Shown here: positions 48,469 through 58,101 of the stretch, one piece after another
Position numbering within the stretch: position 1 is the stretch's first letter
How the letters are laid out: the number at the start of each line of letters is the position of its first letter
Assembly (NCBI GenBank): GCA_020622105.1
Contig: JAHRYP010000008.1
Location: 44,613 to 108,612 of the forward strand
Source of the DNA: Methylotenera sp.
Lineage (GTDB): Bacteria; Pseudomonadota; Gammaproteobacteria; Burkholderiales; Methylophilaceae
Direction: 5' to 3'
DNA length: 64,000 nt
Notes under the pieces: generated by a model
Seen by the model: only the letters and a program-made list of their open reading frames with translations
The model's database searches: none
Told to the model about the DNA's origin: nothing
Translations under genes and position numbers: made by a program

Positions 48469-49437
48469 GTGACGCTCAGCATTATTAATTCATGTATCGC
48501 AGAGGATATGCGCAAGGTTGACAGCGTAATCCGCCAATCCCTACACTCTGAAGTCGAACTTGTTAACCAGATTTCTGAATACATCATCAATAGCGGCGGC
48601 AAACGCTTGCGTCCGATACTAGTACTATTATCAGCAGGGCTGTTTGGAAAAATAGAAGAGCACCACCACCAGCTAGCCGCAGTGGTTGAGCTTATTCACA
48701 CTTCAACTTTACTGCATGACGACGTGGTTGATGAATCTTCCAAACGCAGAGGAAAAAGTACCGCCAACGCCCTATTCGGCAATGCTGCCAGTGTACTGGT
48801 AGGTGACTTTGTCTACTCCCGTACTTTTCAGATGATGGTTGCCGTGAAAAACATGCGCATCATGGAAGTATTAAGCAACGCTACCAATGTGATTGCCGAA
48901 GGCGAAGTACTGCAGCTGTTAAACGTAAATAATGCCGACATCACAGATGATGATTATTTGCGGGTTATTCATTACAAGACTGCAAAACTATTTGAGGCTG
49001 CTACGCAATTAGGCGCAATCATCAGCAAAGCCAGCCCTGAAGATGAAACCGCACTCAGCCTTTATGGCATGCACTTAGGCACTGCATTCCAGCTGGTAGA
49101 CGACATCCTTGACTTAAGTGGCAACAGTGACGAAATTGGCAAAAATTTGGGTGATGATCTGGCAGAAGGCAAACCGACACTGCCATTACTTTACGCAATG
49201 CGCAACACCGATGCAGAACAAAGCCAAATGATCAGAAATGCAATTGAGCAAGGCGGACTGGAACAACTGCCGCAGGTGATCGCAGCAGTTAATAACTCCG
49301 GCGCATTAGCGCATGTGAAGAAACTTGCCGAAGCTGAAGCAGAAAAATGCTGCAAAGCGATTGCGCATTTTCCTGAATCAACATTTAAACATGCCATGCT
49401 CGCACTTGCGGACTTTGCGGTTAAGCGCAGTTTTTAA
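48469..49437 (+). CDS. ispB: Polyprenyl diphosphate synthase (octaprenyl type)
   Basis: 322 residues from a GTG. Trans-prenyltransferase motifs: GGKRLRPILVLLSAGLFG, first Asp-rich site LLHDDVVDESSKRRGK, GDFVYSRTFQMM, and second Asp-rich site FQLVDDILDLSGN, then GKNLGDDLAEGKPTLPLLYA. It makes the quinone side chain; the residues before the first Asp motif suggest a long (C40) product. Location next to rplU-rpmA is the usual ispB position. Ubiquinone made with it feeds the oxidases above and is sensed by RegB. Confidence 0.94.
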   Translation: MTLSIINSCIAEDMRKVDSVIRQSLHSEVELVNQISEYIINSGGKRLRPILVLLSAGLFGKIEEHHHQLAAVVELIHTSTLLHDDVVDESSKRRGKSTANALFGNAASVLVGDFVYSRTFQMMVAVKNMRIMEVLSNATNVIAEGEVLQLLNVNNADITDDDYLRVIHYKTAKLFEAATQLGAIISKASPEDETALSLYGMHLGTAFQLVDDILDLSGNSDEIGKNLGDDLAEGKPTLPLLYAMRNTDAEQSQMIRNAIEQGGLEQLPQVIAAVNNSGALAHVKKLAEAEAEKCCKAIAHFPESTFKHAMLALADFAVKRSF

Positions 49438-49465
49438 TAGCTTAAGTCCGCATACAAAAAACCGT

Positions 49466-49852
49466 TTAATTCAGAGTGATTTTTTCACCTGTGTCAGCAT
49501 GATAGTAAGTCAAATGTGCGCAGTCACTGGTGCCGGATGTAAGTGACCCATCAAACAAAGCCTTACCTTCAACATCAACAACAGCATAGCCATTGTGATA
49601 CAGGGTAACCTCTGCAAGTTTAGGCGTTTTCGCTGATACTTCACGCATCGCAAAGCTGACGCAGCTATCTTCCTCGTCTTCTGCGTAAACTTCCCAAGCC
49701 TCACCGCCTGCCAATTGAGTCAGCCAGTTTGGCAAATCAACTTCAACGCGACAGATAATAGGCTCATCCCACTCTGGGCGATTAAATTCAGCCTTACCAA
49801 GTTCAGCCTTGATAAGTTCGATTACATCTTGTTGGTCAATGATATCTGTCAT
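49466..49852 (-). CDS. Conserved hypothetical protein, acidic
   Basis: 128 residues, acidic, no signal peptide or membrane segment. Sequence alternates strands and short helices (IICRVEVDLPNWLTQLAGGEAWEVYAEDEED-type region, then a beta-rich half with VTLYHNGYAVVDVEGKALFDG and HLTYYHADTG). I do not recognise the family and see no catalytic motif. It is convergent with ispB and appears to stand alone. Coding character is good: sensible composition and a clear start behind AAGGAAATA. Confidence 0.65.
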   Translation of the reverse strand: MTDIIDQQDVIELIKAELGKAEFNRPEWDEPIICRVEVDLPNWLTQLAGGEAWEVYAEDEEDSCVSFAMREVSAKTPKLAEVTLYHNGYAVVDVEGKALFDGSLTSGTSDCAHLTYYHADTGEKITLN

Positions 49853-50064
49853 TTTATTTCCTTCTTGCTATACATACTTATTATAAACTTGAATACACCT
49901 CTTATGTTTGAGGCGAGACGTAACTATTTCAAGTCCGCGCTGCAATAAATCAAGAAATACACTATTAAGCACCGCTTATATTTAACGCTGGAATGGCACA
50001 TTAAGTTTACAGCGGTTTTATGGCACGCTATAGTCTCAGCTAAAATATAAAACTAAGGATACCT

Positions 50065-50931
50065 ATGCCCGGCCTCACCGAACTATCCAGCCTGCTACAA
50101 GGAGACAGCACTTTATTCATTACAGTTTCTGTTATTTTCGGTTTAATGGTGGGCAGCTTTCTGAATGTTGTTATTTACCGACTGCCTAAAATAATGGAAC
50201 AGGAATGGCACAATAACTGCCTGGAACTTCAAGGCAAGGACATTCCCGCACAACAGCAATTCACACTTTCCAAGCCTCGCTCAAGTTGCCCGCACTGTGG
50301 ACACAAAATCAAAGCCTTTGAAAATGTTCCTGTTATTAGCTACCTGCTGTTAAGGGGTCGCTGCAGTGCCTGCAAAACACCAATCAGCATTCGCTATCCT
50401 TTAGTAGAAATATTTACCGGCACGCTCATCGGCCTGACCAGCTGGCAATTTGGCTACACGGCCGCGACACTCTTTGCCTGGGTCTTTGTGTTCGCTCTAA
50501 TCGCGCTGACCTTTATTGATTTTGATACGCAGCTATTACCTGACGACATCACCTTACCGCTGTTATGGCTTGGCTTATTATTCAATCTGAACTCCGGCTT
50601 TACCGACTTGGAATCTGCCGTCATTGGCGCAATGGCAGGCTACCTGGTGTTATGGTCAGTATTTTGGCTGTTTAAACTGATTCGCGGCAAAGAAGGCATG
50701 GGTTACGGCGACTTTAAACTTTTAGCGGCAATCGGCGCATGGTTCGGCTGGAAAATGCTGCCAGCAGTTATTCTGCTGTCATCTACTTTAGGCGCCATTA
50801 TTGGCATTGCTTTAATCGTAATGACCAAACGCAGCAAAGAAGTTCCGATTCCTTTTGGCCCATTTTTAGCCATTGGCGGTATTGCGGCATTATTTTTTGG
50901 ACAGCAGTTATCGCAGATTTATCTGCCATAA
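50065..50931 (+). CDS. pilD: Prepilin peptidase/N-methyltransferase PilD
   Basis: 288 residues. The N-terminal methyltransferase domain contains a zinc-binding tetracysteine, CPHC and CSAC, separated by about 22 residues. The A24 peptidase domain has catalytic aspartates in FIDFDTQLLPDDITLPLL and GYGDFKLLAAIGAWFGW. About seven membrane helices. It cleaves and methylates type IV prepilins or type II pseudopilins; the pilin genes are not in this window. coaE follows after 23 bases. Confidence 0.95.
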   Translation: MPGLTELSSLLQGDSTLFITVSVIFGLMVGSFLNVVIYRLPKIMEQEWHNNCLELQGKDIPAQQQFTLSKPRSSCPHCGHKIKAFENVPVISYLLLRGRCSACKTPISIRYPLVEIFTGTLIGLTSWQFGYTAATLFAWVFVFALIALTFIDFDTQLLPDDITLPLLWLGLLFNLNSGFTDLESAVIGAMAGYLVLWSVFWLFKLIRGKEGMGYGDFKLLAAIGAWFGWKMLPAVILLSSTLGAIIGIALIVMTKRSKEVPIPFGPFLAIGGIAALFFGQQLSQIYLP

Positions 50932-50954
50932 TTTCTGTTAATAAAAATCAGCAT

Positions 50955-51572
50955 ATGTACATTGTTGCACTCACAGGTGGCATCGGTTCTGGCAAAAGCG
51001 AAGCCGCCAGACTGTTCGCACAACTGGGCGTCCCTATCGTGGATACCGATGTGATTGCACATGAGCTAACGGCTAAAGGCAGCCCCATACTTTCTGAAAT
51101 CGAACATATGTTTGGCGCCGGGGTTTTAAATGAAGACGGCAGCCTGAACCGTAGCAGACTTCGCGCTCATGTGCTAAGCAATCCGGTTGAACGCATCAGG
51201 CTTGAAGGTTTATTACACCCTGTAATTTATGAACGCGCCATAGAATGCCTTAAAAATAACGAAAGTAAACTGCAGCCACAATATCAGGTACTGGTGATAC
51301 CGCTGCTATTTGAAAACAATCGCTATCACAGTGTCATCAACAAAATACTGGTGATTGATTGCGATGAAAATACTCAGGTCACACGGGCAATGGCTCGCAG
51401 TCAATTAAGCAAGGATGAAGTCAAAGCGCTTATGGCTGCTCAAACGTCAAGAAAAGTCAGACTCAATGGAGCCGACGAAGTCATAGAAAACAATGGCTCT
51501 ATAGCGGAATTAAATGAGAAAGTTAATAAATTACATAATAAACTTATTAAAACTTGCATAGTTAGCAAATAA
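50955..51572 (+). CDS. coaE: Dephospho-CoA kinase
   Basis: 205 residues from ATG 50955. P-loop ALTGGIGSGKSEAARLF, DTDVIAHEL and HPVIYERA near the CoA-binding helix are visible. It phosphorylates dephospho-CoA in the last CoA step. The same frame is open into pilD upstream, but that part overlaps pilD and is not CoaE-like. Conserved pilD-coaE-zapD-yacG order. Confidence 0.95.
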   Translation: MYIVALTGGIGSGKSEAARLFAQLGVPIVDTDVIAHELTAKGSPILSEIEHMFGAGVLNEDGSLNRSRLRAHVLSNPVERIRLEGLLHPVIYERAIECLKNNESKLQPQYQVLVIPLLFENNRYHSVINKILVIDCDENTQVTRAMARSQLSKDEVKALMAAQTSRKVRLNGADEVIENNGSIAELNEKVNKLHNKLIKTCIVSK

Positions 51573-51654
51573 ATTTAATAATTCAGTTCAACTTTTTATG
51601 CTAATTAATGTTGCTGCTATCAACAACCTCCTTAAAGCTATAACTTTATGAAAA

Positions 51655-52413
51655 ATGCCTAGTTACGATTATCCTTTCAATGAACGCATACGCACTTTGC
51701 TTCGTGTGGAGGATTTATTTGCCAAAGTTCTGCATAACCTTGCAGCCGGACATGAATATCACCACCACTGCGCACTGCTGACATTGCTGCAGATACTGGA
51801 TGTCGTAGATCGCTCCGAACTGAAATCCGAGCTTTTGCAGGAACTGGATCGACAAAAACATGCAATGCACTTACTTGTCGGCAACCCGGCAATTGTCGCA
51901 GACGCACTTCAAGCCATGCTGAATGATATTGAGATAGCTGCTAGCGGCCTGCGCTTAGAAACGACAAAACTCGGGCAGACATTACGCGCCAACGAGTGGC
52001 TGATGAGCATCAAGCAGCGCGCCGGCATTCCTGGGGGCGTATGCGAGTTTGATGTTCCTTCGTATCACTACTGGTTAGGCTTGGGCGAAGAACGCCGCAC
52101 AAAGGACTTGGAATCATGGCTCAAACCGCTGATTCCGATGCAACAGGCAATTATCATTATTCTACGTATCCTGCGCGGCAGCGGCGCTACCACTCCGCTA
52201 ATTGCAGTCAACGGTGCATATCAAAAAATGCTTGGCGGATCCAAACCTGCGCAGATGTTAAAGATTGAAGTTGATGATAACGTGACTTGCTTTCCAGAAG
52301 TAAGCGCTAACAAATATGCAATCAATATACGTTTTAATACACTTGATTGTGCGCAGAAACCACAGAAATTTGATGATGATGTTCAATTCTCGCTTACATT
52401 ATGTAATTTATAA
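51655..52413 (+). CDS. zapD: Cell division protein ZapD
   Basis: 252 residues. The typical start YDYPFNERIRTLLRVEDLF and WLMSIKQRAGIPGGVCEFDVPSYHYWL identify the family (formerly DUF1342). ZapD cross-links FtsZ filaments at midcell. No good ribosome site precedes the ATG; an ATG 7 bases upstream is out of frame and stops after four codons. Placed between coaE and yacG as usual. Confidence 0.93.
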   Translation: MPSYDYPFNERIRTLLRVEDLFAKVLHNLAAGHEYHHHCALLTLLQILDVVDRSELKSELLQELDRQKHAMHLLVGNPAIVADALQAMLNDIEIAASGLRLETTKLGQTLRANEWLMSIKQRAGIPGGVCEFDVPSYHYWLGLGEERRTKDLESWLKPLIPMQQAIIIILRILRGSGATTPLIAVNGAYQKMLGGSKPAQMLKIEVDDNVTCFPEVSANKYAINIRFNTLDCAQKPQKFDDDVQFSLTLCNL

Positions 52414-52474
52414 AAAAGACACAATATTTAACTCGGCAACATTAACACCCCGCTTCAATTAATCATTTTTTATT

Positions 52475-52672
52475 ATGACCGCCCCTAAAAAACGCTCCGT
52501 TGCATGCCCAACCTGCAAACAGTTAACCGAATATTCTCTAGATAACCCTTATCGGCCTTTTTGCAGCAAGCGCTGCAAACTGATTGATCTTGGACTCTGG
52601 GCTAGCGAACAATATGCTATCCCGGCGGATGCAAAATCTGATCAGCTTGGCGATGATTTACCTACCCAGTAA
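52475..52672 (+). CDS. yacG: DNA gyrase inhibitor YacG
   Basis: 65 residues. Zinc-ribbon cysteines in VACPTCKQL and RPFCSKRCKLIDLGLWASEQYAIP match YacG exactly. It binds GyrB and blocks DNA binding in E. coli. The C-terminal tail is short and acidic. Confidence 0.95.
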   Translation: MTAPKKRSVACPTCKQLTEYSLDNPYRPFCSKRCKLIDLGLWASEQYAIPADAKSDQLGDDLPTQ

Positions 52673-52714
52673 TATAAACAAACCCGAATTAATGATTAAG
52701 ATTTGAGAATAGTG

Positions 52715-53215
52715 ATGACTAACCTGCTACCAATGTTTTCCTTGCTACGTTTATCAAGTTTTTTCCTAAGCCTGACACTGGTCATTAGCAGCACAGCAGC
52801 AAGCGCCGCAGATAGTGTATCTATTGAAAACGCATGGGTTAGGCCGACAACTCCAGGGCAAGATGTTGGCGCTGCTTACATGTCATTTAACAGCAAGCAG
52901 GATGTAACACTCATTAGCGTGTCTAGTGATGCCACTAAAAGTGTTGAAATCCACAGTATGTCTATGCAAAATGGCGTGATGAATATGCGCATGCTGGAAA
53001 AGCTGGCAATAAAAGCCGGGAAACCTTACAAACTTGAACCAGGCGGATTTCACCTGATGCTGTTTGATTTGAAAAAACCACTGGCCGCTGGCCAGTATGT
53101 GAATTTTGAGCTTACGTTCAGCGCAGGCAATACTGAATTTAAACAGTCAATCAGAGCGCCGATTAAAATGCCTGATGACGTTGAAGGCCAGGACCACAGT
53201 CACCACCATCACTAA
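52715..53215 (+). CDS. Periplasmic copper chaperone PCu(A)C
   Basis: 166 residues from ATG 52715 (an in-frame TTG four codons earlier is less likely). A signal peptide ends near ASAAD. The PCuAC copper motif H(M)x10Mx21HxM appears as VEIHSMSMQNGVMNMRMLEKL ending at GGFHLMLFDL, keeping the His and Met ligands. The C-terminus is His-rich (DHSHHHH), a second likely copper site. PCuAC proteins deliver Cu(I) to CuA of cytochrome oxidase or to SCO. It could serve the caa3 oxidase encoded about 35 kb away. Confidence 0.9.
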   Translation: MTNLLPMFSLLRLSSFFLSLTLVISSTAASAADSVSIENAWVRPTTPGQDVGAAYMSFNSKQDVTLISVSSDATKSVEIHSMSMQNGVMNMRMLEKLAIKAGKPYKLEPGGFHLMLFDLKKPLAAGQYVNFELTFSAGNTEFKQSIRAPIKMPDDVEGQDHSHHHH

Positions 53216-53235
53216 AGAACCAGCATTAAAGTCGG

Positions 53236-54162
53236 TTAATGCTGGTTCCAGATAGCTCGCTGCAAGGCAATGCCGTGCGCACCATGCGATCTTGCAAGAT
53301 GCAAATCATTAGCGTGCATGCCACCTAATGCAAATACAGGTAATGAATAGCCTGCAATCAGTTGCGAGAAACACTCCCATCCCAGTGCATCAGCCTCGGG
53401 ATGACTCATGGTAGGCTGCACCGGTGACAGCATTACATAATCCATCCCAAGTTTGGCTGCTTTTGTCAGTTCGCTTTGATTGTGACATGAAGCTCCGCAC
53501 AGCAAACCTTGCGGCTTTTCTTCTAAAGCTATTAACTGCGCCGAAGAGAAATGTACGCCTGAAGTAGCTAATTCTTGTGCCAGGGCCAAGTCTGAATTGA
53601 TAAAAACTTTGGCCGAATGCGGGGTCGCTTCTGCAATCACCTTGCGCGAGAACTGCATAAGCTGTTCAGCAGAAAGCTGCTTTTCACGAACCTGTATCAT
53701 TTTAAGACCACGCGCTAAAGCCGACCGCAAACGGTCTAGAAACACTTCTTCGCCTAATTCATGCAAATTAGTAATCGCATAAACTGAAGGTAAACATAGT
53801 GCGCTTAATATAGGCGCATTGGCCGGGAGCATTGGTCCTACGCTTACACGTTCTGGATTTTGCCAGCTCAGCGCCTGTTGCTCTAGCCCCGCAGGCTCCC
53901 CAGTCCACTCAGTAACAATAAAGAAATGAAGTTTGACTGTTTTGGCGCGGCTTTCCAGCTCGCCTTGCGCGTTATACTTCGCCTCGTAATCATAGCTGCG
54001 TGTGATCCATGGATAATACTGTGTTGGCGTGATGCCAACTCCTCCTGCAGTTCTCACCAGCGCATGCCGAGATTCGCCAGCTTCGATCTTGCCACCGGAA
54101 CTCCCAGTACCCGGACCAGGGCTTGCCCGCGGACGCTGACCCAACAGAACATGGAGATGCAA
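53236..54162 (-). CDS. Nudix hydrolase/ThiE-like fusion with damaged Nudix half
   Basis: 308 codons from a weak TTG at 54162; the ancestral start is probably ATG 54215 (MSVSDKAANV). The C-terminal ThiE-like domain is intact (MIQVREKQLS, FINSDLALAQELATSGVHFS, GASCHNQSEL, YVMLSPVQPT, FALGGM). The N-terminal Nudix (MutT) domain is recognisable only if several short base runs near 54185, 54130, 54096, 54055 and 54035 are lengthened: then LLGQRPAGKPW, GYWEFPGGKIEAGES and RELQEELGI appear. As read, the Nudix box is scrambled (RTAGGVGI replaces RELQEELGI). Neighbour of argJ, the usual place for this fusion. Confidence 0.8.
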   Translation of the reverse strand: MHLHVLLGQRPRASPGPGTGSSGGKIEAGESRHALVRTAGGVGITPTQYYPWITRSYDYEAKYNAQGELESRAKTVKLHFFIVTEWTGEPAGLEQQALSWQNPERVSVGPMLPANAPILSALCLPSVYAITNLHELGEEVFLDRLRSALARGLKMIQVREKQLSAEQLMQFSRKVIAEATPHSAKVFINSDLALAQELATSGVHFSSAQLIALEEKPQGLLCGASCHNQSELTKAAKLGMDYVMLSPVQPTMSHPEADALGWECFSQLIAGYSLPVFALGGMHANDLHLARSHGAHGIALQRAIWNQH

Positions 54163-54233
54163 AACGCCAACAGCTGCTTCAGCATAACGTTGGCAGCCTT
54201 ATCAGAAACACTCATTAAAATGCAGTAACCTGA

Positions 54234-55460
54234 TTAAGAGCGATAGTCAGCATTGATCTTGACGTAGTCATATGAAAAGTCGCAGGTCCAGATCGTGACA
54301 TTCTCATTGCCGCGGTTCAATACTACACGCACCAGAATATCTGACTCTTTCATGACAGCAGCACCCTGCTCTTCCAGATATGAAGCTGCTCGACCACCGT
54401 TTTCAGCCACTAGCACATCACCCAGATAAAGCTGCAAAGTATTCACATCCAAGTCATCAATACCGGCATAGCCAATCGCTGCCAGAATACGGCCTAGATT
54501 AGGATCTGATGCAAAAAATGCAGTTTTGATCAACGGTGAATGGGCAATCGCGTAAGCAACCTTGCGGCATTCATCTTGTGATTTACCACCTTCAACCGTC
54601 ACGGTCATAAATTTGGTGGCGCCTTCACCATCGCGCACGATGGCTTGTGCCAATTCAATAGCTACATCAGTGATAGCATCACGCAGCGTAGAAAAGTCAG
54701 CACTTTCAGGAGTAATTTCAGCATTGGCAGCCTGATTGGTCGCCATCACAATCAAGCTATCATTGGTAGAAGTATCGCCATCCACGGTAATGCAATTAAA
54801 TGACCGGTTCACAGCGAACTGAATGATTTTATCAAGTGCGGACTGACTCACGGCAGCGTCCGTTGCGATGTAACCGAGCATGGTCGCCATGTTAGGGTGA
54901 ATCATACCGGAGCCTTTGCTGATTCCGGTAATCGTGACAGCCTTACCACCCAGTTGAAGCTGACGCGAAGTACCCTTGGCGACAATATCAGTAGTCATGA
55001 TCGCTTCGGCAGCGTTGAGCCAGTTATCTTCTTTCAGATTAGCAATTGCGGCCGGTAAGCCAGCAATCACTTTATCCACCGGCAGCGGTTCTAAAATAAC
55101 CCCGGTAGAAAACGGTAACACTTGATTTGCATTGAGATTCAGCAAGCCCGCCAATGCTTCACAGCTTTGCTGCGCGCGCTTAAGACCATCTTCACCAGTA
55201 CCTGCATTTGCATTGCCGGTATTGACCAGCAAAGCACGTATGCCATTGTTAAGCCCCAGAAATTCTTTACATAAGATCACCGGTGCGGCGCAGAAACGGT
55301 TCTTGGTAAATACACCAACTACATGACTGCCCTCAACAAGCTTGATCACCAGCACATCTTTTCGATTAGGCTTTTTAACATAGGCTTCAGCAAAGCCCAA
55401 TTGCACGCCTTTAACTGGCAATAAAGATGCGGCTTGCGGCGCTGTCAATTTAACTGGCAT
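54234..55460 (-). CDS. argJ: Bifunctional ornithine acetyltransferase/N-acetylglutamate synthase
   Basis: 408 residues. The autocleavage site region [22 protein letters not shown] (Ala-Thr-Met-Leu, nucleophile Thr) is clear, together with [14 protein letters not shown] and [16 protein letters not shown]. The proenzyme splits into two chains that shuttle acetyl between N-acetylornithine and glutamate. Last residues NADYRS are typical. Full length. Confidence 0.97.
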   Translation of the reverse strand: MPVKLTAPQAASLLPVKGVQLGFAEAYVKKPNRKDVLVIKLVEGSHVVGVFTKNRFCAAPVILCKEFLGLNNGIRALLVNTGNANAGTGEDGLKRAQQSCEALAGLLNLNANQVLPFSTGVILEPLPVDKVIAGLPAAIANLKEDNWLNAAEAIMTTDIVAKGTSRQLQLGGKAVTITGISKGSGMIHPNMATMLGYIATDAAVSQSALDKIIQFAVNRSFNCITVDGDTSTNDSLIVMATNQAANAEITPESADFSTLRDAITDVAIELAQAIVRDGEGATKFMTVTVEGGKSQDECRKVAYAIAHSPLIKTAFFASDPNLGRILAAIGYAGIDDLDVNTLQLYLGDVLVAENGGRAASYLEEQGAAVMKESDILVRVVLNRGNENVTIWTCDFSYDYVKINADYRS

Positions 55461-55515
55461 ATTAAATTCCTTACTTATTTATCATTATTTTATATTGATA
55501 CTTTAAAACTGAGAC

Positions 55516-56889
55516 CTAGGCGCGGCGCCAGGTGGTACCCTGCGGGGTATCTTCCAGCACAATGCCTGCCTCAGCAAGCTGCTTTCTGATTGCATCCGCT
55601 TCAGTAAAGTTTTTATTTTTCTTGGCGGTCAAACGCGCCTGAATCAAACCTTCTACATCAAGTTCCGAGGTCACATCACCTTGCAAGAACTCATCCGGGT
55701 GACGTTGCAACAGCCCAAGCACTCCGGCCAATCCTTTGAGTAGATGCAATGAATCGACATCTTTTGTTCTATTCACTTCATTCGCCAGATCAAACAGTAC
55801 AGCCAAGGCTTCCGGCGTATTGAAGTCATCATCCATAGCCAATTTGAACCGAGCGGCCTGCGGATGCTGCCAATCAACTGCGCCATCGACGACTTCCACA
55901 CCGCGCAAAGCGGTATATAAACGTGTCAGTGCAGATTTTGCATCATCAAGATGATGATCAGAATAGTTTAGCGGGCTGCGATAATGTGCGCGCAATATAA
56001 AGAAACGCACCACTTCAGCATCATATTGTTCGAGCACCGTACGAATCGTAAAAAAGTTGCCTAAAGATTTAGACATCTTCTCGTCGTCGACACGCACAAA
56101 ACCGTTATGCATCCAATAGTTCACCATCTGGCAGGATTTGCCATCGTGGCTATGCGCAGCTTCTGATTGTGCGATTTCATTTTCATGATGCGGGAACTGC
56201 AAATCCTGGCCGCCACCGTGAATATCAAAATGCTGCCCCAAATGATGTGCGCTCATCGCTGAACATTCAATATGCCAGCCCGGACGACCTTTACCCCAAG
56301 GCGAATCCCAGCTTGGCTCTCCCGGCTTGGCTGCCTTCCATAGCACGAAATCCATCGGATCACGCTTGAAGCTATCAACCTCGACACGCTCGCCGGCACG
56401 CAGATCTTCCAATGATTTACCGGATAACTTACCGTAGCCTTCGAATTTATTTACTGCATAAAACACATCACCATTGGCTGCCGGATAAGCAAATCCTTTT
56501 TCTACCAACGCAGCAATCATACTCAGCATACCCTCAACAAACTCTGTCGCTTTGGGTTCTATATCCGGGCGGATCACCCCAAGTCTTGCAGAGTCTTCAT
56601 CCATGGCATCAATGAAGCGCTGTGTCAGCTGTGCAATGCTTTCGTTATTCTCATTAGCACGTTTAATAATCTTGTCATCAATATCGGTAATGTTACGCAC
56701 ATAGGTAACGTCATAACCGGACGCACGCAGCCAGCGGCTCACCATATCGAATACCACCATGACACGCGCATGCCCTAAATGACAAAAGTCATAAACCGTC
56801 ATTCCGCAGACATACATGCTGACTTTACCTGCAACAATAGGTTTAAAAGTCTGCTTTTCGCGGGCTAAGGTGTTGTATATTTTTAACAT
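55516..56889 (-). CDS. cysS: Cysteinyl-tRNA synthetase
   Basis: 457 residues. Class I HIGH motif is [18 protein letters not shown] is [11 protein letters not shown]; zinc ligands include C28 in [18 protein letters not shown] and the [11 protein letters not shown] histidines. It charges tRNA-Cys. Leftward, upstream of argJ, starting about 200 bases before the rightward TPR gene. Confidence 0.97.
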   Translation of the reverse strand: MLKIYNTLAREKQTFKPIVAGKVSMYVCGMTVYDFCHLGHARVMVVFDMVSRWLRASGYDVTYVRNITDIDDKIIKRANENNESIAQLTQRFIDAMDEDSARLGVIRPDIEPKATEFVEGMLSMIAALVEKGFAYPAANGDVFYAVNKFEGYGKLSGKSLEDLRAGERVEVDSFKRDPMDFVLWKAAKPGEPSWDSPWGKGRPGWHIECSAMSAHHLGQHFDIHGGGQDLQFPHHENEIAQSEAAHSHDGKSCQMVNYWMHNGFVRVDDEKMSKSLGNFFTIRTVLEQYDAEVVRFFILRAHYRSPLNYSDHHLDDAKSALTRLYTALRGVEVVDGAVDWQHPQAARFKLAMDDDFNTPEALAVLFDLANEVNRTKDVDSLHLLKGLAGVLGLLQRHPDEFLQGDVTSELDVEGLIQARLTAKKNKNFTEADAIRKQLAEAGIVLEDTPQGTTWRRA

Positions 56890-57086
56890 AGTGATTTAGT
56901 GCTGGATTGATTGAACTGTAAGTTTTGATTGAATTTTCAGTTTACTGAACACGGCTTCTCAAGTCAGCCTACAAATATGCAGTTTTAGGTAATATAAATT
57001 AACTTAATCCTAATAGGGCTATTGGAGGTTGCTTAGGCTATTGATAGAATTGCACATTATTAATATCTACAAAAAAGTATATCACA

Positions 57087-58064
57087 ATGAATAATCTTAT
57101 TGCGTCGCTGACGGCCTCTATTGCACGCTTTGTACTGATTTTATCGGCATCTTTCACCTTTACTGCAGCACATGCGGATGAGCTTAAGGAAATATCACAA
57201 CTGGCGGACCAGGGTCAAACATCAACAGCACTCGATCGTGTAAATACGTTTATTGCTGCAAACCCGAAAAATCCGCAAGGCCTGTTCATGAAGGGCGTGC
57301 TACTGGCTGAACAAGGTCGCCGCGAAGAGGCTATCAAAGTTTTCACTGATGTCACTGAGAAATTCCCCACCCTACCTGAGCCATACAACAACTTGGCAGT
57401 ACTATATGCAGACCAGGGCCAGTTCGACAAAGCGCGCAAAGCACTGGAGACAGCCATTAAAACGCACCCAAGCTACGCTACAGCGCATGAAAACCTGGGC
57501 GACATCTACGCACGTATGGCAAGCGAAGCTTACGGCAAGGCATTACAGCTCGACACAGCAAACTCACGTGCCCAAGGCAAGTTATCTTTAATCAAAGATT
57601 TATTCGGCACCGGCAACAAAACTACCATTGCCGCGAATGAGCCAGCGAAAAATGTAAGAACAACACCTATTACTTATACGATACCGCCAGAGGCCAAGAA
57701 GTCCGAGACTGGCAGTTCTACAGATGCCAATAAGGCCATCACCGCAACCATAAACGAATGGGCACAAGCCTGGTCAAACAAAAAAGTTGATATTTACCTT
57801 GCCTACTACGGCGCAAGCTTTAAACCACCCAAAGGTATGAACCGCCAGGCATGGGAACAACAACGTAAACAGCGTATTAGCAAGCCTTCTAAGATCAGTG
57901 TTGAAATTTTCGACCTCAAAATCGACTCAGATGGCAGCGCAGCTTCAGCAAAATTCAAACAAACTTACCGCGCAGATGGCAAGCCGATAAATACCAGCAA
58001 AACACTGTTAATGAAGCGCGATGGCGATGATTGGTATATTATTGAAGAAATTGCAAGTAGCTAA
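57087..58064 (+). CDS. Secreted TPR protein with C-terminal NTF2-like (Cds6-type) domain
   Basis: 325 residues. A signal peptide (cut near AHADE) is followed by three to four TPR repeats (about 30-165: PQGLFMKGVLLAEQGRREEAIKVF, PEPYNNLAVLYADQGQFDKARKALE, ATAHENLGDIYARMA). A C-terminal domain at about 220-325 (INEWAQAWSNKKVDIYLAYYG) is shared with the next gene product. TPR proteins of this type are periplasmic scaffolds. The next gene, an L,D-transpeptidase, starts 37 bases after this stop, so they likely act together on the cell wall. Confidence 0.85.
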   Translation: MNNLIASLTASIARFVLILSASFTFTAAHADELKEISQLADQGQTSTALDRVNTFIAANPKNPQGLFMKGVLLAEQGRREEAIKVFTDVTEKFPTLPEPYNNLAVLYADQGQFDKARKALETAIKTHPSYATAHENLGDIYARMASEAYGKALQLDTANSRAQGKLSLIKDLFGTGNKTTIAANEPAKNVRTTPITYTIPPEAKKSETGSSTDANKAITATINEWAQAWSNKKVDIYLAYYGASFKPPKGMNRQAWEQQRKQRISKPSKISVEIFDLKIDSDGSAASAKFKQTYRADGKPINTSKTLLMKRDGDDWYIIEEIASS

Positions 58065-58101
58065 ATTTAAACGTCTGAAAGATCAGTTGCAAGAAATACG
58101 C

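Noticed and set aside
53236..54215. Phase variation by homopolymer tracts in the frameshifted genes
   Set aside because: The runs at the break sites are only two to four bases long, too short for phase-variable tracts.
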